DNA from: Pseudomonadota bacterium
GTDB taxonomy: Bacteria > Pseudomonadota > Alphaproteobacteria > Rhizobiales > Beijerinckiaceae
Assembly (NCBI GenBank): GCA_020161975.1
Contig: JAIUNP010000001.1
Span: 1 to 64,000 of the forward strand
Direction: 5' to 3'
Length of the DNA stretch: 64,000 bases
A program made the position numbers and the translations under genes. This document shows, piece by piece, positions 45,901-54,721 of the stretch; within the stretch, counting starts at the first letter, position 1, and the number at the start of each line of letters is the position of its first letter. Under the pieces are notes generated by a model. The model did not search any database and was not told the DNA's origin. It saw only the letters and a program-made list of their open reading frames with translations.

Positions 45901-47608
45901 CAGCAATCGCAACATGATCGAAGAGGTTGACCTTCTGGTCTGCGGCGCCGGTGCGGGCGGCATGACGGCGGCGCTGATTGCGGCCCTTGAAGGCCTGTCG
46001 GTGATCGTGGCCGAAAAGACAGCGCAAGTGGGCGGTACAACCTCGACCTCGGGCGGCACGACCTGGGTTCCCGGGACGCATCTTTCGAAGCTGGCGGGTG
46101 TGCCGGACAGGATAGAGGATGCGCGCGCCTTCCTGGAGGCGACCGTTGCAAACCGGGGTGGTGCGCATTTGCGCGAGGCCTTCCTCGAATCCGGCCCCGT
46201 CGCCATTGAGGAACTCGACCGCAGGACCGACGTGAAGTTTGCCGCCGCCGCTGCCCATCCCGATTATCTGGATGGACCGGGTGCGGCCTATGGTGGTCGC
46301 GCGCTGGGACCGGTGGCCTTCGATGGCAGATTGCTGGGCCGCGAAGATTTCGACCGCGTGCGCCCGCCGCGCCGTGAATTCATGGGGCTGGGCGGCATGA
46401 TGGTCGGCCGCAACGAACTGGGCGCCTTGCTCTCCCCTTTTGCGTCTTTTTCCAACCTGCGCACCACGCTGGAAATCGTCGGTCGCTATGCGCTTGATCG
46501 CCTGTCCTACAAGCGCGGCACGCGTCTTTTGATGGGAAATGCACTGGTGGCGCGCCTGCTGTATAGCCTGCGCAAGGCCAAGGTGCCGATTCTGTTTGAA
46601 GCCGGTGTTCGTGAACTGATCGTCGAGAATGGCCGCGTCACCGGCGCGGTTCTGGATGGTCCCGGCGGCGTGCGTCGGATCAAGGCGCGCAAGGGGGTGG
46701 TGCTGGCAACCGGCGGTGTCTGCTGGAACCGTGCCATCCGTGAGAAGCTTTTCCCGCCAGGTACGCGCGACTATGCGCTGGGACCGCAGAACAACACGGG
46801 CGATGGCGCTAATGTCGCAACCGCGATTGGTGCGCGTCTCGATGATGGTGGCGACAGCCCTGCGCTGTGGATGCCTTGCTCGTCATATCGCCGTGCCGAT
46901 GGCTCGATGGCAGTCTGGCCGCACATCATTCTCGACCGCGCCAAACCCGGCCTGTTTGCCGTGGACGCGCGTGGCCGTCGCTTCGTCAACGAGGCCAACT
47001 CCTATCACGACTTTGCCATGGGGCAGATCGCTCATGGTGCGATCCCGGCGCATCTCGTCTGCGATGCCGCCTTCATGAAGCGCTATGGTCTGGGCATGAT
47101 CCTGCCCGGAGCGAGCAATCTCAAAGCCATGCTGAAGGCGGGCTATGTGGTGACGGGCCGCACGCTGTCCGAACTGGCGGCCAAAATCGGCTGTGATCCG
47201 CTGGCGCTGTCGGAAACGGTCAATGCCTATAATCGGTCTGCGGCGTCCGGCGTGGATGAGGCCTTCGGTCGAGGCTCGACCGTGGTGAACCGCTTCAACG
47301 GCGATGCGGAAGCGGGTGGCGCCAACCCCTGCCTCGGGCCTGTCGGGGCCGGACCTTACTATGCCATGGCTGTTCGCCCGTCCGACCTTGCCTCCAGTGC
47401 GGGGCTGGCGGGCGATGAATATGGTCGTGTGCTCAATGAAACGGGAACTTTCATTCCCGGCCTTTATGCCTGCGGCAATGATCTCGCCTCGATCTTCCGC
47501 GGCACCTATCCCGGACCGGGCACCACCATCGGCCCGGCCATGGTGTTTGGCTGGCGCATCGCAAAGCATGCCGCTGGCAAGCTCAATTCCTCCGCTCAGG
47601 CTGCCTGA
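45890..47608 (+). CDS. FAD-dependent desaturase 2, 3-ketosteroid delta1-dehydrogenase-like
   Basis: A 572-residue paralogue of the preceding enzyme. It has GAGAGGMTAA at the N-terminus, QVGGTTSTSGGTTWVPG, Tyr in ANSYHDF, and Tyr540/Gly544 in the exact KSTD form YPGPG, then TTIGPAMVFG. It starts within desaturase 1 (11-base overlap) behind GGGAGGAGAG, so the two are made together. Two successive ring desaturations would be needed to aromatise a cyclohexanone ring, and a coupled pair fits that. Which enzyme does which step cannot be read from sequence. Confidence 0.85.
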   Translation: MPSDSNRNMIEEVDLLVCGAGAGGMTAALIAALEGLSVIVAEKTAQVGGTTSTSGGTTWVPGTHLSKLAGVPDRIEDARAFLEATVANRGGAHLREAFLESGPVAIEELDRRTDVKFAAAAAHPDYLDGPGAAYGGRALGPVAFDGRLLGREDFDRVRPPRREFMGLGGMMVGRNELGALLSPFASFSNLRTTLEIVGRYALDRLSYKRGTRLLMGNALVARLLYSLRKAKVPILFEAGVRELIVENGRVTGAVLDGPGGVRRIKARKGVVLATGGVCWNRAIREKLFPPGTRDYALGPQNNTGDGANVATAIGARLDDGGDSPALWMPCSSYRRADGSMAVWPHIILDRAKPGLFAVDARGRRFVNEANSYHDFAMGQIAHGAIPAHLVCDAAFMKRYGLGMILPGASNLKAMLKAGYVVTGRTLSELAAKIGCDPLALSETVNAYNRSAASGVDEAFGRGSTVVNRFNGDAEAGGANPCLGPVGAGPYYAMAVRPSDLASSAGLAGDEYGRVLNETGTFIPGLYACGNDLASIFRGTYPGPGTTIGPAMVFGWRIAKHAAGKLNSSAQAA

Positions 47609-47637
47609 GCGCTCCCCGCTTCACGAAAGGATTTTCC

Positions 47638-48249
47638 ATGCAGCGTTATGAAATCGCGACACTTTCCACCAGCATGGGTGCAGCCGCCAAGGCAGCCCCC
47701 GCTATTGAAACCTTCGCCCGGGAAGGCAAGGGCAAGCTGCTGGGCATCTTCTATGCTGACATCGGCGTCCTCAACCGCGTGCTGGTGTTTCGTGGCTTCG
47801 AGACCGTTGCCGACTATGATGCCGAGCGTGAACGCACGCTGCGCGCTGCCAATCCCTTCGGCTCGGCGGAATGGCTGACCGGGTTGGAACTGGAAGGCTA
47901 TGCGCCGTTTCCCTTCCTGCCGCCGGTTGAAACCGGTTCCTTCGGTCCGGCCTATGAATTCCGCACCTATGTTCTGAAGACCGGCGGCCTTGAGCCGACC
48001 ATCAAGGCTTGGGAAGCCGCCATTCCGGCCCGTACGGAACTCTCGAAGCTGACCATTTCGATGTATGGCGTCGATGGCAAGCCGCGTATGACGCATATCT
48101 GGCCCTTCGCATCGGTCAATGAACGCGGTCAGATCCGCGCCGATTCCGTAGCGCAGGGCGTCTGGCCGCCGAAGGGTGGACCGGACTGGCTGACCACCGA
48201 CATGCGCTCGACCATTGCCTTCCCGACGGCCAATTCGCCTTTGAAGTGA
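47638..48249 (+). CDS. NIPSNAP-family protein
   Basis: A 203-residue protein with two ferredoxin-like NIPSNAP halves (about 1-95, and 100-203 beginning FGPAYEFRTYVLKTGG). It is 29 bases after desaturase 2 and ends the operon at a strong terminator. A second NIPSNAP gene precedes pobA. Biochemical roles of bacterial NIPSNAP proteins are mostly unknown. The dimeric alpha/beta-barrel fold is shared with small monooxygenases and isomerases, so a part in ring isomerisation is possible but unproven. Confidence 0.8.
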   Translation: MQRYEIATLSTSMGAAAKAAPAIETFAREGKGKLLGIFYADIGVLNRVLVFRGFETVADYDAERERTLRAANPFGSAEWLTGLELEGYAPFPFLPPVETGSFGPAYEFRTYVLKTGGLEPTIKAWEAAIPARTELSKLTISMYGVDGKPRMTHIWPFASVNERGQIRADSVAQGVWPPKGGPDWLTTDMRSTIAFPTANSPLK

Positions 48250-48265
48250 GGTCTCTTTCCGGACA

Positions 48266-48304
48266 GAAAAAAGGCCCTCATCGGTTGATGGGGGCCTTTT
48301 TCGT
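48266..48304. terminator. Strong bidirectional terminator
   Basis: AAAAAAGGCCC and GGGCCTTTTT form a long stem around a loop with TCATCGGTTGATG. It lies between the NIPSNAP gene (plus) and iclR (minus) and serves both. Confidence 0.88.
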
Positions 48305-49102
48305 TCAACTGCGCTTGTTAAGGCCGGGGAAGTAGCGTGAACCGCTGGCCGACATGCCGATTTCTTCCGCCGCGCGTGCCAGATGCGGCGCCAGCTCGGC
48401 CATGCGTTCCGGCGTCATGCGCACGGCAGGCCCGGCAATCGACAGGCAACTGATCACCTGACCATTGCTGCTGACGACGGGCATCGCCATGGCCGCCATG
48501 CCGACGATGTAGCTGTTGACGGCAACCGCATAGCCGCGTTTGCGGGTCTCGGCGAGGATCGCCAGAAGCTCGGCAATGGTTTTGGGCGAGTTGGTGTTTG
48601 CCGGTGCGCCGGTGCGGGTCAGTCCCTGACGCGCGACGCGGGCCAGCGCTTCCTCATCACTCATCGAGGAAAGCCAGGCCTGCCCGCCGGAACTGGACGC
48701 CAGATGCACGACGACACCCTGTTCCTGACCCGGATCATAGCGAAGGCCGCTGGTGGCACCCTGCGCAACGGCCACCCAGATCAGGTCGTCACCATCGATC
48801 ACCGAAAGGCGGATCAACTCGCCGCTCGTCTGCGCCAACCGGTCGAGAATGGGTTGCGCCACATCGCCAACCCCGGTGCGACCGAGAAAGCCCACGCCCA
48901 TGGCGGCCAGCTTCATCGTCAGCGCATAATCGCCCTGATCCTGCACCTGCCGGACATAACCAAGCCGCATCAACTCGTTGAGTGTGCGATGAACCCCGCT
49001 TGCGGGCTGGTTCACGGTTTGGGCAATGGACGAAACGGACATGCCGCCCGGCTTGACCGCGAGAAGTTCGATGATCGACAGGGATTTTTCGAGCGTGCTC
49101 AT
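48305..49102 (-). CDS. IclR-family transcriptional regulator
   Basis: A 265-residue regulator. The winged helix (about 1-65: STLEKSLSIIELLA, SVSSIAQTVNQPASGVHRTLNELMRLGYV) is followed by the IclR effector domain (about 80-255) with GYAVAVNSYIVGMAAMAMPV and SCLSIAGPAVRM. The start at 49102 has TTGGA upstream; the alternative at 49126 would lie inside a palindrome. That palindrome (49116-49130) suggests self-control. The same motif lies before the AroE-like gene, desaturase 1 and the Gfo/Idh gene, so this protein is the likely regulator of the island. Confidence 0.88.
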   Translation of the reverse strand: MSTLEKSLSIIELLAVKPGGMSVSSIAQTVNQPASGVHRTLNELMRLGYVRQVQDQGDYALTMKLAAMGVGFLGRTGVGDVAQPILDRLAQTSGELIRLSVIDGDDLIWVAVAQGATSGLRYDPGQEQGVVVHLASSSGGQAWLSSMSDEEALARVARQGLTRTGAPANTNSPKTIAELLAILAETRKRGYAVAVNSYIVGMAAMAMPVVSSNGQVISCLSIAGPAVRMTPERMAELAPHLARAAEEIGMSASGSRYFPGLNKRS

Positions 49103-49115
49103 GCGTTTTCCAATC

Positions 49116-49130
49116 TGGATTATCATTCCA
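49116..49130. promoter_or_regulatory. IclR-type operator in the iclR promoter
   Basis: TGGATTATCATTCCA matches the 15-bp palindrome at 13 of 15 positions. It lies 13 bases upstream of the chosen iclR start, as expected for autoregulation. Confidence 0.6.
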
Positions 49131-49239
49131 TTTTTGACGCAGGGTGCCGGATAGTCAAGAGTTTTCCATGGTCATCCGCAGGAAAGGCGAAATGACGCAG
49201 GAAACAAGTCATGCGAGTGAGGATACTCGCCGCGTCCTG

Positions 49240-49311
49240 CGTCACCCCCGGATCACCGGAGGCCCATGCCCGCAATTGGCCATGGATGCCCGGTGGATGC
49301 CGGGCATGACG
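49240..49311. repeat. Rhizobiales-type intergenic palindromic element
   Basis: The segment begins GTCACCCCCGGATCACCGG and ends GCCGGGCATGAC, with inner CCATGG and GCCCGGTGGATGCCGGGC self-complementary parts. It resembles the common GTCATCCCCGG...GGGCATGAC intergenic palindromes of Rhizobiales and is somewhat degenerate. It lies in the gap between iclR and pobA, which holds no gene. Confidence 0.6.
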
Positions 49312-49358
49312 AAGGAGGGGGCCGCGAAAAGGGCTGTCAGACGGATGGTCCGTCCGGG

Positions 49359-50525
49359 TCAGTAAGGCAGGCCGACATAGTTTTCGGCAAGCGCTGTCTG
49401 TGCGGCTTTCGAGCCCGCCAGATAGTCGATCTCCGAAGCCTGCATGCGTCGCAGGAAGTCGCCTTCCGCCGGGAAGGTGTGCAGCATGCGTGTCATCGAC
49501 CACGAGAAGCGCGAGGCTTTCCACACACGTGCAAGCGCCGTTGCCGAATAGGTCTTGAGAAGCCCGTCGTCTCCGGCATAGCGGGCAATGAGCGCGCGAG
49601 ACAGGTAATACACATCGGAAGCCGCCAGATTAAGACCCTTGGCACCGGTCGGCGGCACGATATGGGCGGCATCCCCGGCGAGATACAGGCGACCCCAGCT
49701 CATGGGTTCGGAGATGAAGCTGCGAAGCGGCGCAATGGACTTTTCAATCGACGGACCCGTTTCCAGTGTGTCAGCCAGTTCAGCGGGCAGACGGCGGCGC
49801 AGTTCATCCCAGAAGAGATCATCGCTCCAGGCTTCCACCTTGTCGGTCAACGGCACCTGCAGATAGTGACGGCTCAGTTGCGCATTGCGCATGGAGCAAA
49901 GGGCAAAGCCACGGTCCGACCCGGCATAGACCAGTTCTTCGTGCAGTGGCTTGGTTTCCGACAGAATGCCCAGCCACCCGAAGGGGTAGACGTGTTCATA
50001 TTCGCGCCGCGTGCCTTCGGGAATGGTGCGGCGGCTCACGCCATGGAAACCGTCGCAGCCCGCGATATAGTCGCAGTCGATGCGCTGTCCCTTGCCGTTA
50101 TGCGTGAAGGTGACGTAGGGCGCATCGCTGTCCGCGCCGTGGATTTCGACCCCTTCCGCCTCGTGGAAGATCGGCGCGCCAGTGCGGTCGAGTTCATCGT
50201 AAAGGTCGCGGGTCACTTCCGTCTGGCCGTAAATGGTGACGCTGGAACCGGTCAGCGCCTTGAAATCGATATGGACGGTCTGGCCGTGCGCGGTGATGAG
50301 CGTGCCGTCATGCACGAAGCCTTCGGCATCCAGACGCTTGCCCACACCCGCTTCGCGCAAGAGATCGCAAAGGCCCTGTTCGAGAACGCCAGCGCGAATG
50401 CGCGCCAACACGTAATCACGCGTGCGCTGTTCGAGAACCACGGCGTCCACGCCCTTGCGGCGCAGAAGAAGCGACAGGAGAAGGCCGGACGGTCCTCCGC
50501 CAATGATGACAACCTGATGTCTCAT
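49359..50525 (-). CDS. pobA: 4-hydroxybenzoate 3-monooxygenase
   Basis: A 388-residue class A flavoprotein hydroxylase converting 4-hydroxybenzoate to protocatechuate with NADPH and O2. It has GGGPSG at the N-terminus, the CDG motif in YIAGCDGFHG, and the GD motif in LYLAGDAAHIVPPTGAKGLN. The substrate pocket of characterised PobA is kept: the Tyr in YPFGWLG, and Ser and Arg in ALCSMRN. The start at 50525 has GGGAGGA upstream. It is 22 bases after the NIPSNAP-2 stop, so both share a transcript. It is a strong clue that the island's end product is 4-hydroxybenzoate or protocatechuate. Confidence 0.96.
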   Translation of the reverse strand: MRHQVVIIGGGPSGLLLSLLLRRKGVDAVVLEQRTRDYVLARIRAGVLEQGLCDLLREAGVGKRLDAEGFVHDGTLITAHGQTVHIDFKALTGSSVTIYGQTEVTRDLYDELDRTGAPIFHEAEGVEIHGADSDAPYVTFTHNGKGQRIDCDYIAGCDGFHGVSRRTIPEGTRREYEHVYPFGWLGILSETKPLHEELVYAGSDRGFALCSMRNAQLSRHYLQVPLTDKVEAWSDDLFWDELRRRLPAELADTLETGPSIEKSIAPLRSFISEPMSWGRLYLAGDAAHIVPPTGAKGLNLAASDVYYLSRALIARYAGDDGLLKTYSATALARVWKASRFSWSMTRMLHTFPAEGDFLRRMQASEIDYLAGSKAAQTALAENYVGLPY

Positions 50526-50547
50526 GCTTGTATTCCTCCCAGAATGA

Positions 50548-51111
50548 TCAAAGCGGTGAAAAGTGAAGCGGGCGCAGCACAATGTGGCTGACGCCGGAAA
50601 GGGGCTCGGCAGGAACGGGATCGGCACTGCGTGGCAGAAGCGAGAAGGGACCGCCTGCCGCACCGGACAGCGTTTCGAAAACGGCAACGGAGCCGGTGAG
50701 CGCCAGACCGGAAACCAGCGCGGCGCATTCGCGCGCCATCAAGGGAGCGCCCGCATTGCGGCAAGGCCTGACGGTCCGGCGTGCGGCAAGTGCTGCGTCG
50801 AAAGCGGGCGATGAGGTGGTCAGGCGCAGGAAGCGGTTTTCCTGCTCTTCCACCAGAGCGAAAGCGCGCGGAATGAAACCCTTGACCCAGCCTTCCTCGG
50901 TGGCGAGCGAAGCCCGGCAGGCTTCGCGCTCGGCCCAGTCGGCATAGCTCCACAGATGATGGATGGTGTTGAGCGGCCCGGTTTCACCCAGCCAGTAACC
51001 TGTCATCGGCAGGTGCCGGGTGACGAGCGGCAGGCCTTCATCGGCCAGCATCGCCAGATAAATCGGTGCCGCACCGGGCTTCAGCCGGTAGCTTCGCCAT
51101 TCATGGATCAT
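50548..51111 (-). CDS. NIPSNAP-family protein 2
   Basis: A 187-residue NIPSNAP protein. The first half (MIHEWRSYRLKPGAAPIYLAM, HLWSYADWAEREACRASL) is a clear NIPSNAP domain; the second half is degenerate. It lies directly upstream of pobA and 105 bases downstream of the AraC regulator on the same strand. It is only distantly similar to the NIPSNAP protein at 47638-48249. Function is unknown; the tight link to pobA argues for a role in making or handling 4-hydroxybenzoate. Confidence 0.8.
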   Translation of the reverse strand: MIHEWRSYRLKPGAAPIYLAMLADEGLPLVTRHLPMTGYWLGETGPLNTIHHLWSYADWAEREACRASLATEEGWVKGFIPRAFALVEEQENRFLRLTTSSPAFDAALAARRTVRPCRNAGAPLMARECAALVSGLALTGSVAVFETLSGAAGGPFSLLPRSADPVPAEPLSGVSHIVLRPLHFSPL

Positions 51112-51216
51112 GATGTCCTCCCATGGTCGGCAAACTGACCAAGAGAGGCGATTTGGGAAATGGACGGAGCGTCGGAAAGATTGGACGATACCCGGAGGGC
51201 CGCCGTCCGCTCTCCG

Positions 51217-52116
51217 TCAGGTGTCGTGATGCAGGGCTTGTTTGCGGAAGGCGCCCGGCGACAGGCCAACGCGCTGGGTAAAGAAGCGGTTGAAATAGGC
51301 CGGGTCGTCAAATCCGGTCATGTGCGCCACCTGCGCCACGCTGCTTTCGGTGTAGACGAGGTAGCGCTTGGCTTCGATGATGATGCGTTCATAGAGCAGA
51401 TCGGACGCTGTTTTGCCCGCGCGGGCCTTGCAGGCGGCGTTGAGCCGGGCCTGTGTCACTGCCATTTCACCCGCGTAGAAGGTGAGCGACCGTTCATTGC
51501 GGAAATGTTCTTCAAGAAGGGCGCGGTATCGCACCAGAAGATCATAATCGCGGTCGGGGGCCGCCATACCCGGATCGTCATGGGTCACGTAAAGCCGGAG
51601 CACCACCACGAGGATGCGCATATATTGTGCCATGATGGCCGTGCGGCGCCCCGGTGCTGACCAGATGAACTCGCGGTGCAGCCATTCAAACGTATCCTGC
51701 ACCGCCGCAATGTTCACCCCCGTTCCTTCCAGCGGATAGGCCGCCGGCTGTTGCGCGGCCTTGGCCAGACGCGGGTCGGCGATGGTGGCCGCCTTGAGGC
51801 AGCCGAGCGCCGCTGTCACCACGAAGCCATCCGTGCCGGGGTTGAAGTCGATCTGGTGAACGATACCAGCGGGCACAACAAGAATGCCCGGCGCGGGGAT
51901 CGGCAGAATCCGGTCTTCCATGCGAATGGTGCCGCCGCCGCTTTTGACGAGAAGCACCTGCATGTGATCGGGATGCGCATGCGGACGAATTCTCCAGTCG
52001 TTCGGGCCGGAGCGGTCGCGAATAGGCTCCATGTGCAGGAAGTCGAGTTCAACGTCCGCATCCTGATCGCCATAGAGATAGTAATGCGGAATCCCGCTCT
52101 GGGCTTCGCTCGCCAT
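51217..52116 (-). CDS. AraC-family regulator, PobR-like
   Basis: A 299-residue regulator with an N-terminal cupin sensor (about 40-130, with RPHAHPDHMQVLLVKSGGG) and a C-terminal AraC double helix-turn-helix (about 200-295; SSVAQVAHMTGFDDPAYFNRFFTQRVGLSPGAFR). The pobA activator of Agrobacterium is of the AraC family, and pobA lies two genes downstream, so PobR is the likely identity. The start at 52116 is fixed by a strong GGGAGGAAG five bases upstream. It is divergent from desaturase 3, which it might also control. Confidence 0.85.
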   Translation of the reverse strand: MASEAQSGIPHYYLYGDQDADVELDFLHMEPIRDRSGPNDWRIRPHAHPDHMQVLLVKSGGGTIRMEDRILPIPAPGILVVPAGIVHQIDFNPGTDGFVVTAALGCLKAATIADPRLAKAAQQPAAYPLEGTGVNIAAVQDTFEWLHREFIWSAPGRRTAIMAQYMRILVVVLRLYVTHDDPGMAAPDRDYDLLVRYRALLEEHFRNERSLTFYAGEMAVTQARLNAACKARAGKTASDLLYERIIIEAKRYLVYTESSVAQVAHMTGFDDPAYFNRFFTQRVGLSPGAFRKQALHHDT

Positions 52117-52232
52117 TCTTCCTCCCGAATGTCTGCCAAGCGAATTGTGCAACAATTGCGCCGGTGCGTCCATTGGTCTGATCCACTCTCCTAAGTTAGC
52201 AAAGATCAATGCCAGAAGTCAGGGAGGAACCT

Positions 52233-53945
52233 ATGGAGCGGCACAAGAAGGAAGAGCGTGTCTGCGATGTGCTCGTTATTGGATCGGGGGCAGGTGGACT
52301 TGCCACCGCCATCACCGCCAAGAAACACGGGCTTTCCGTGATCGTGATCGAGAAGGAGCCGGTCTTCGGCGGCACGACGGCCTTTTCCGGCGGCGTGTTA
52401 TGGATTCCGGGCAATCGCCACGGCAAGGCCAACAATCCGGCCGATACGCGGGAGGCTGCGCGCCGCTACATGCAGGCCGAAACCGGCAACTGGTTTGATG
52501 CAAAGTCCGTCGATGCCTTCCTAGATGCCGGTCCGCAAATGCTGGACTGGTTCGAGAAGGAAACGTCCGTCAAGTTCGTCCCCACCCTTTATCCCGATTA
52601 CCACCCGACCGTGGATGGTGGTGTGGATGTGGGCCGTTCGGTGCTGGCAGCCCCTTTCGATACGTCATCGCTCGGCGATAACCTGAAGCGCCTGCGTCCG
52701 CCGCTGGCGACCATCACCTTCATGGGCATGATGTTCAATTCATCGAATGCCGATATCAAGCACTTCTTCAACGCCACCAAGTCCGTCACCTCGTTTTTCT
52801 ACGTGCTGAAGCGGCTGGCCGCCCATGCGGGTGAAGTGGTGCGCTATGGTCGCGGCGTGCAGGTGACGAGCGGCAATGCTCTGGCCGCGCGTCTTGCCAA
52901 GAGCTGCTTTGATCTCTCTATTCCGATCCTCACCGAAACACCGGCTCTCAAGCTGACCACCGAGAATGGTCGCGTGACCGGTGCCGTGATTGGCGGGGAT
53001 CAACCCGGCACAATCACCGCCCGCCGCGGCGTGGTTCTGGCCTGCGGTGGCTATGCCCATGATCTTGCCCGCCGCGCTGGCGTTTACAAGCACCTGACGG
53101 GGAAGATGGCAGAGCATTACTCGCCGGTGCCGGAGGGCAATACGGGCGATGGCATTCGTCTTGGTGAAGAGGTGGGCGGCGCGTTTGACGCTGAATTTTC
53201 CGAACCCGCGGCCTGGATGCCGGTGAGCCGCGTGCCGGGCCATGGCATTTTTCCGCATCTGCTCGATCGCTACAAACCGGGCATGATCGCGGTCTTGTCG
53301 AACGGCAAGCGCTTCACCAATGAAAGCGAAAGCTATCACGATGTCGGCGCGGCGATGATTGCCGCCGGGGAAGGGGCGGCCTGGCTGATCTGCGACCACC
53401 GCACCATTCGCAAGTATGGACTTGGCCATGCCAAGCCCGCGCCCATGCCGCTCGCCAGCTGGCTGCGCTCGGGATACCTCAAAAAGGGCCGGACGCTGGC
53501 CGAGCTTGCCCGCGCCTGCGGCATTGATCCGGTCGGTCTGGAGCAAACGGTTGCCGAGTTCAATCGCGGTGCGGTTAAGGGACGCGACGAGGCTTTCCAT
53601 CGTGGTGAAACCTCGTTCAACCGCTATCTCGCCGATCCGGAAAACAAGCCGAACCCGTGCGTCGCACCGGTTGAGCAGGGGCCATTCTATGCGGTGAAAA
53701 TGGAGATGGGTGATCTCGGCACGTTCGATGGCTTGAAGACCACGGTTCCAGGTGAAGTTCTTGACCGGCAGGGCGATGTCATTCCCGGCCTTTATGCGGT
53801 GGGCAATGATCGCGCCTCGATCATGGGCGGCAATTACCCCGGCGCGGGCATCACGCTTGGGCCTGCCATGACCTTTGGCTGGATCACGGGACGAGCGCTT
53901 GCCGCATCCGCAGCACAATCGACGCAGGAAGGAGGCGTGGCATGA
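52233..53945 (+). CDS. FAD-dependent desaturase 3, 3-ketosteroid delta1-dehydrogenase-like
   Basis: A 570-residue third paralogue. It has GSGAGGLATAI, VFGGTTAFSGGVLWIPG, Tyr in SESYHDV, and Tyr535/Gly539 in YPGAG followed by ITLGPAMTFG. By eye it is closer to desaturase 1 than to desaturase 2 (both contain long shared C-terminal blocks such as HRGET and KPNPC). The start at 52233 has GGGAGGAA upstream. It overlaps the next SDR gene by four bases, giving a desaturase-SDR-SDR operon divergent from the PobR-like gene. Confidence 0.85.
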   Translation: MERHKKEERVCDVLVIGSGAGGLATAITAKKHGLSVIVIEKEPVFGGTTAFSGGVLWIPGNRHGKANNPADTREAARRYMQAETGNWFDAKSVDAFLDAGPQMLDWFEKETSVKFVPTLYPDYHPTVDGGVDVGRSVLAAPFDTSSLGDNLKRLRPPLATITFMGMMFNSSNADIKHFFNATKSVTSFFYVLKRLAAHAGEVVRYGRGVQVTSGNALAARLAKSCFDLSIPILTETPALKLTTENGRVTGAVIGGDQPGTITARRGVVLACGGYAHDLARRAGVYKHLTGKMAEHYSPVPEGNTGDGIRLGEEVGGAFDAEFSEPAAWMPVSRVPGHGIFPHLLDRYKPGMIAVLSNGKRFTNESESYHDVGAAMIAAGEGAAWLICDHRTIRKYGLGHAKPAPMPLASWLRSGYLKKGRTLAELARACGIDPVGLEQTVAEFNRGAVKGRDEAFHRGETSFNRYLADPENKPNPCVAPVEQGPFYAVKMEMGDLGTFDGLKTTVPGEVLDRQGDVIPGLYAVGNDRASIMGGNYPGAGITLGPAMTFGWITGRALAASAAQSTQEGGVA

Positions 53946-54721
53946 GCTGGCTTGGACTGGAAGGAAAAACCGCAGTTATCACAGGGGCCGGGGGTGGCAT
54001 CGGGCAGGCGCTGGCGCGGGCCTTTGCCGCTGAGGGCGCACGCGTCGTTTTGCTCGACCGCGACGAGGAGCGCACGGCCCCGCTTGTCGCCGAACTGGGC
54101 CATGGTGCTTTCACCCTTGTCTGTGATCTGTCGAAGGCGGGAGAAATTGCAGCCGCCGCTGAACGGGTCGATGCCGCAGGCGGTGCCGACATTCTCGTCA
54201 ACAATGCCGGGATCTTGCGCCCTGGCCCGCTGGAGAGTGTTTCCGAGGCCGATTGGTCGGCCATGCTGGCCGTCAACCTCACGGGCTATCTGGCGGCGGC
54301 GCAGGCCTTCGGCAAGGGTATGATGGCGCGCGGCGGCGGTGCGCTGGTGCATGTGGCGAGCATTGCCGGTTCACATCCCCAGCCGGCCAGCGGGGCCTAT
54401 TCCGCCTCGAAGGCCGCCATTCTGATGCTGTCGCGCCAATTGGCCTATGAATGGGGTCCGAAAGGCATTCGCTCGAACACGGTCAGCCCCGGCCTTGTGC
54501 GCACACCGTTGTCGGAACCGTTTTACCGGGACGAGGCGGTGAAAGCCAAGCGCGAGGCCATGGTGCCGATGCGCCGGATCGCAACCCCGCAGGATATGGC
54601 GGACGCCGCCCTTTTCCTCGCCTCGAACCGTGCGTCCTACATTTCCGGTCAGGATATTGTGGTCGATGGCGGCTTGTCGCAAACCCTGATGGGGCTGGTG
54701 CCGAGGCCGGGTTATGCGTGA
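53942..54721 (+). CDS. Short-chain dehydrogenase/reductase 1
   Basis: A 259-residue classical SDR. It has TGAGGGIGQA for NAD(P) binding, VNNAGIL, the catalytic Ser in HVASIAGS and Tyr-Lys in YSASKAA, with an Asp at the end of beta-2 (LLDRDEE) that favours NAD. The tail includes VDGGLSQ. It is coupled to desaturase 3 (four-base overlap) and to the next SDR (eight-base overlap). A plausible role is oxidising a ring hydroxyl to the ketone that a KSTD-like desaturase needs. Confidence 0.85.
   Translation: MSWLGLEGKTAVITGAGGGIGQALARAFAAEGARVVLLDRDEERTAPLVAELGHGAFTLVCDLSKAGEIAAAAERVDAAGGADILVNNAGILRPGPLESVSEADWSAMLAVNLTGYLAAAQAFGKGMMARGGGALVHVASIAGSHPQPASGAYSASKAAILMLSRQLAYEWGPKGIRSNTVSPGLVRTPLSEPFYRDEAVKAKREAMVPMRRIATPQDMADAALFLASNRASYISGQDIVVDGGLSQTLMGLVPRPGYA

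Noticed and set aside
44134-53945. Steroid catabolism by the three KSTD-like proteins
   Set aside because: No other steroid genes are present; pobA, quiC-like and aroE-like neighbours point to small ring acids.
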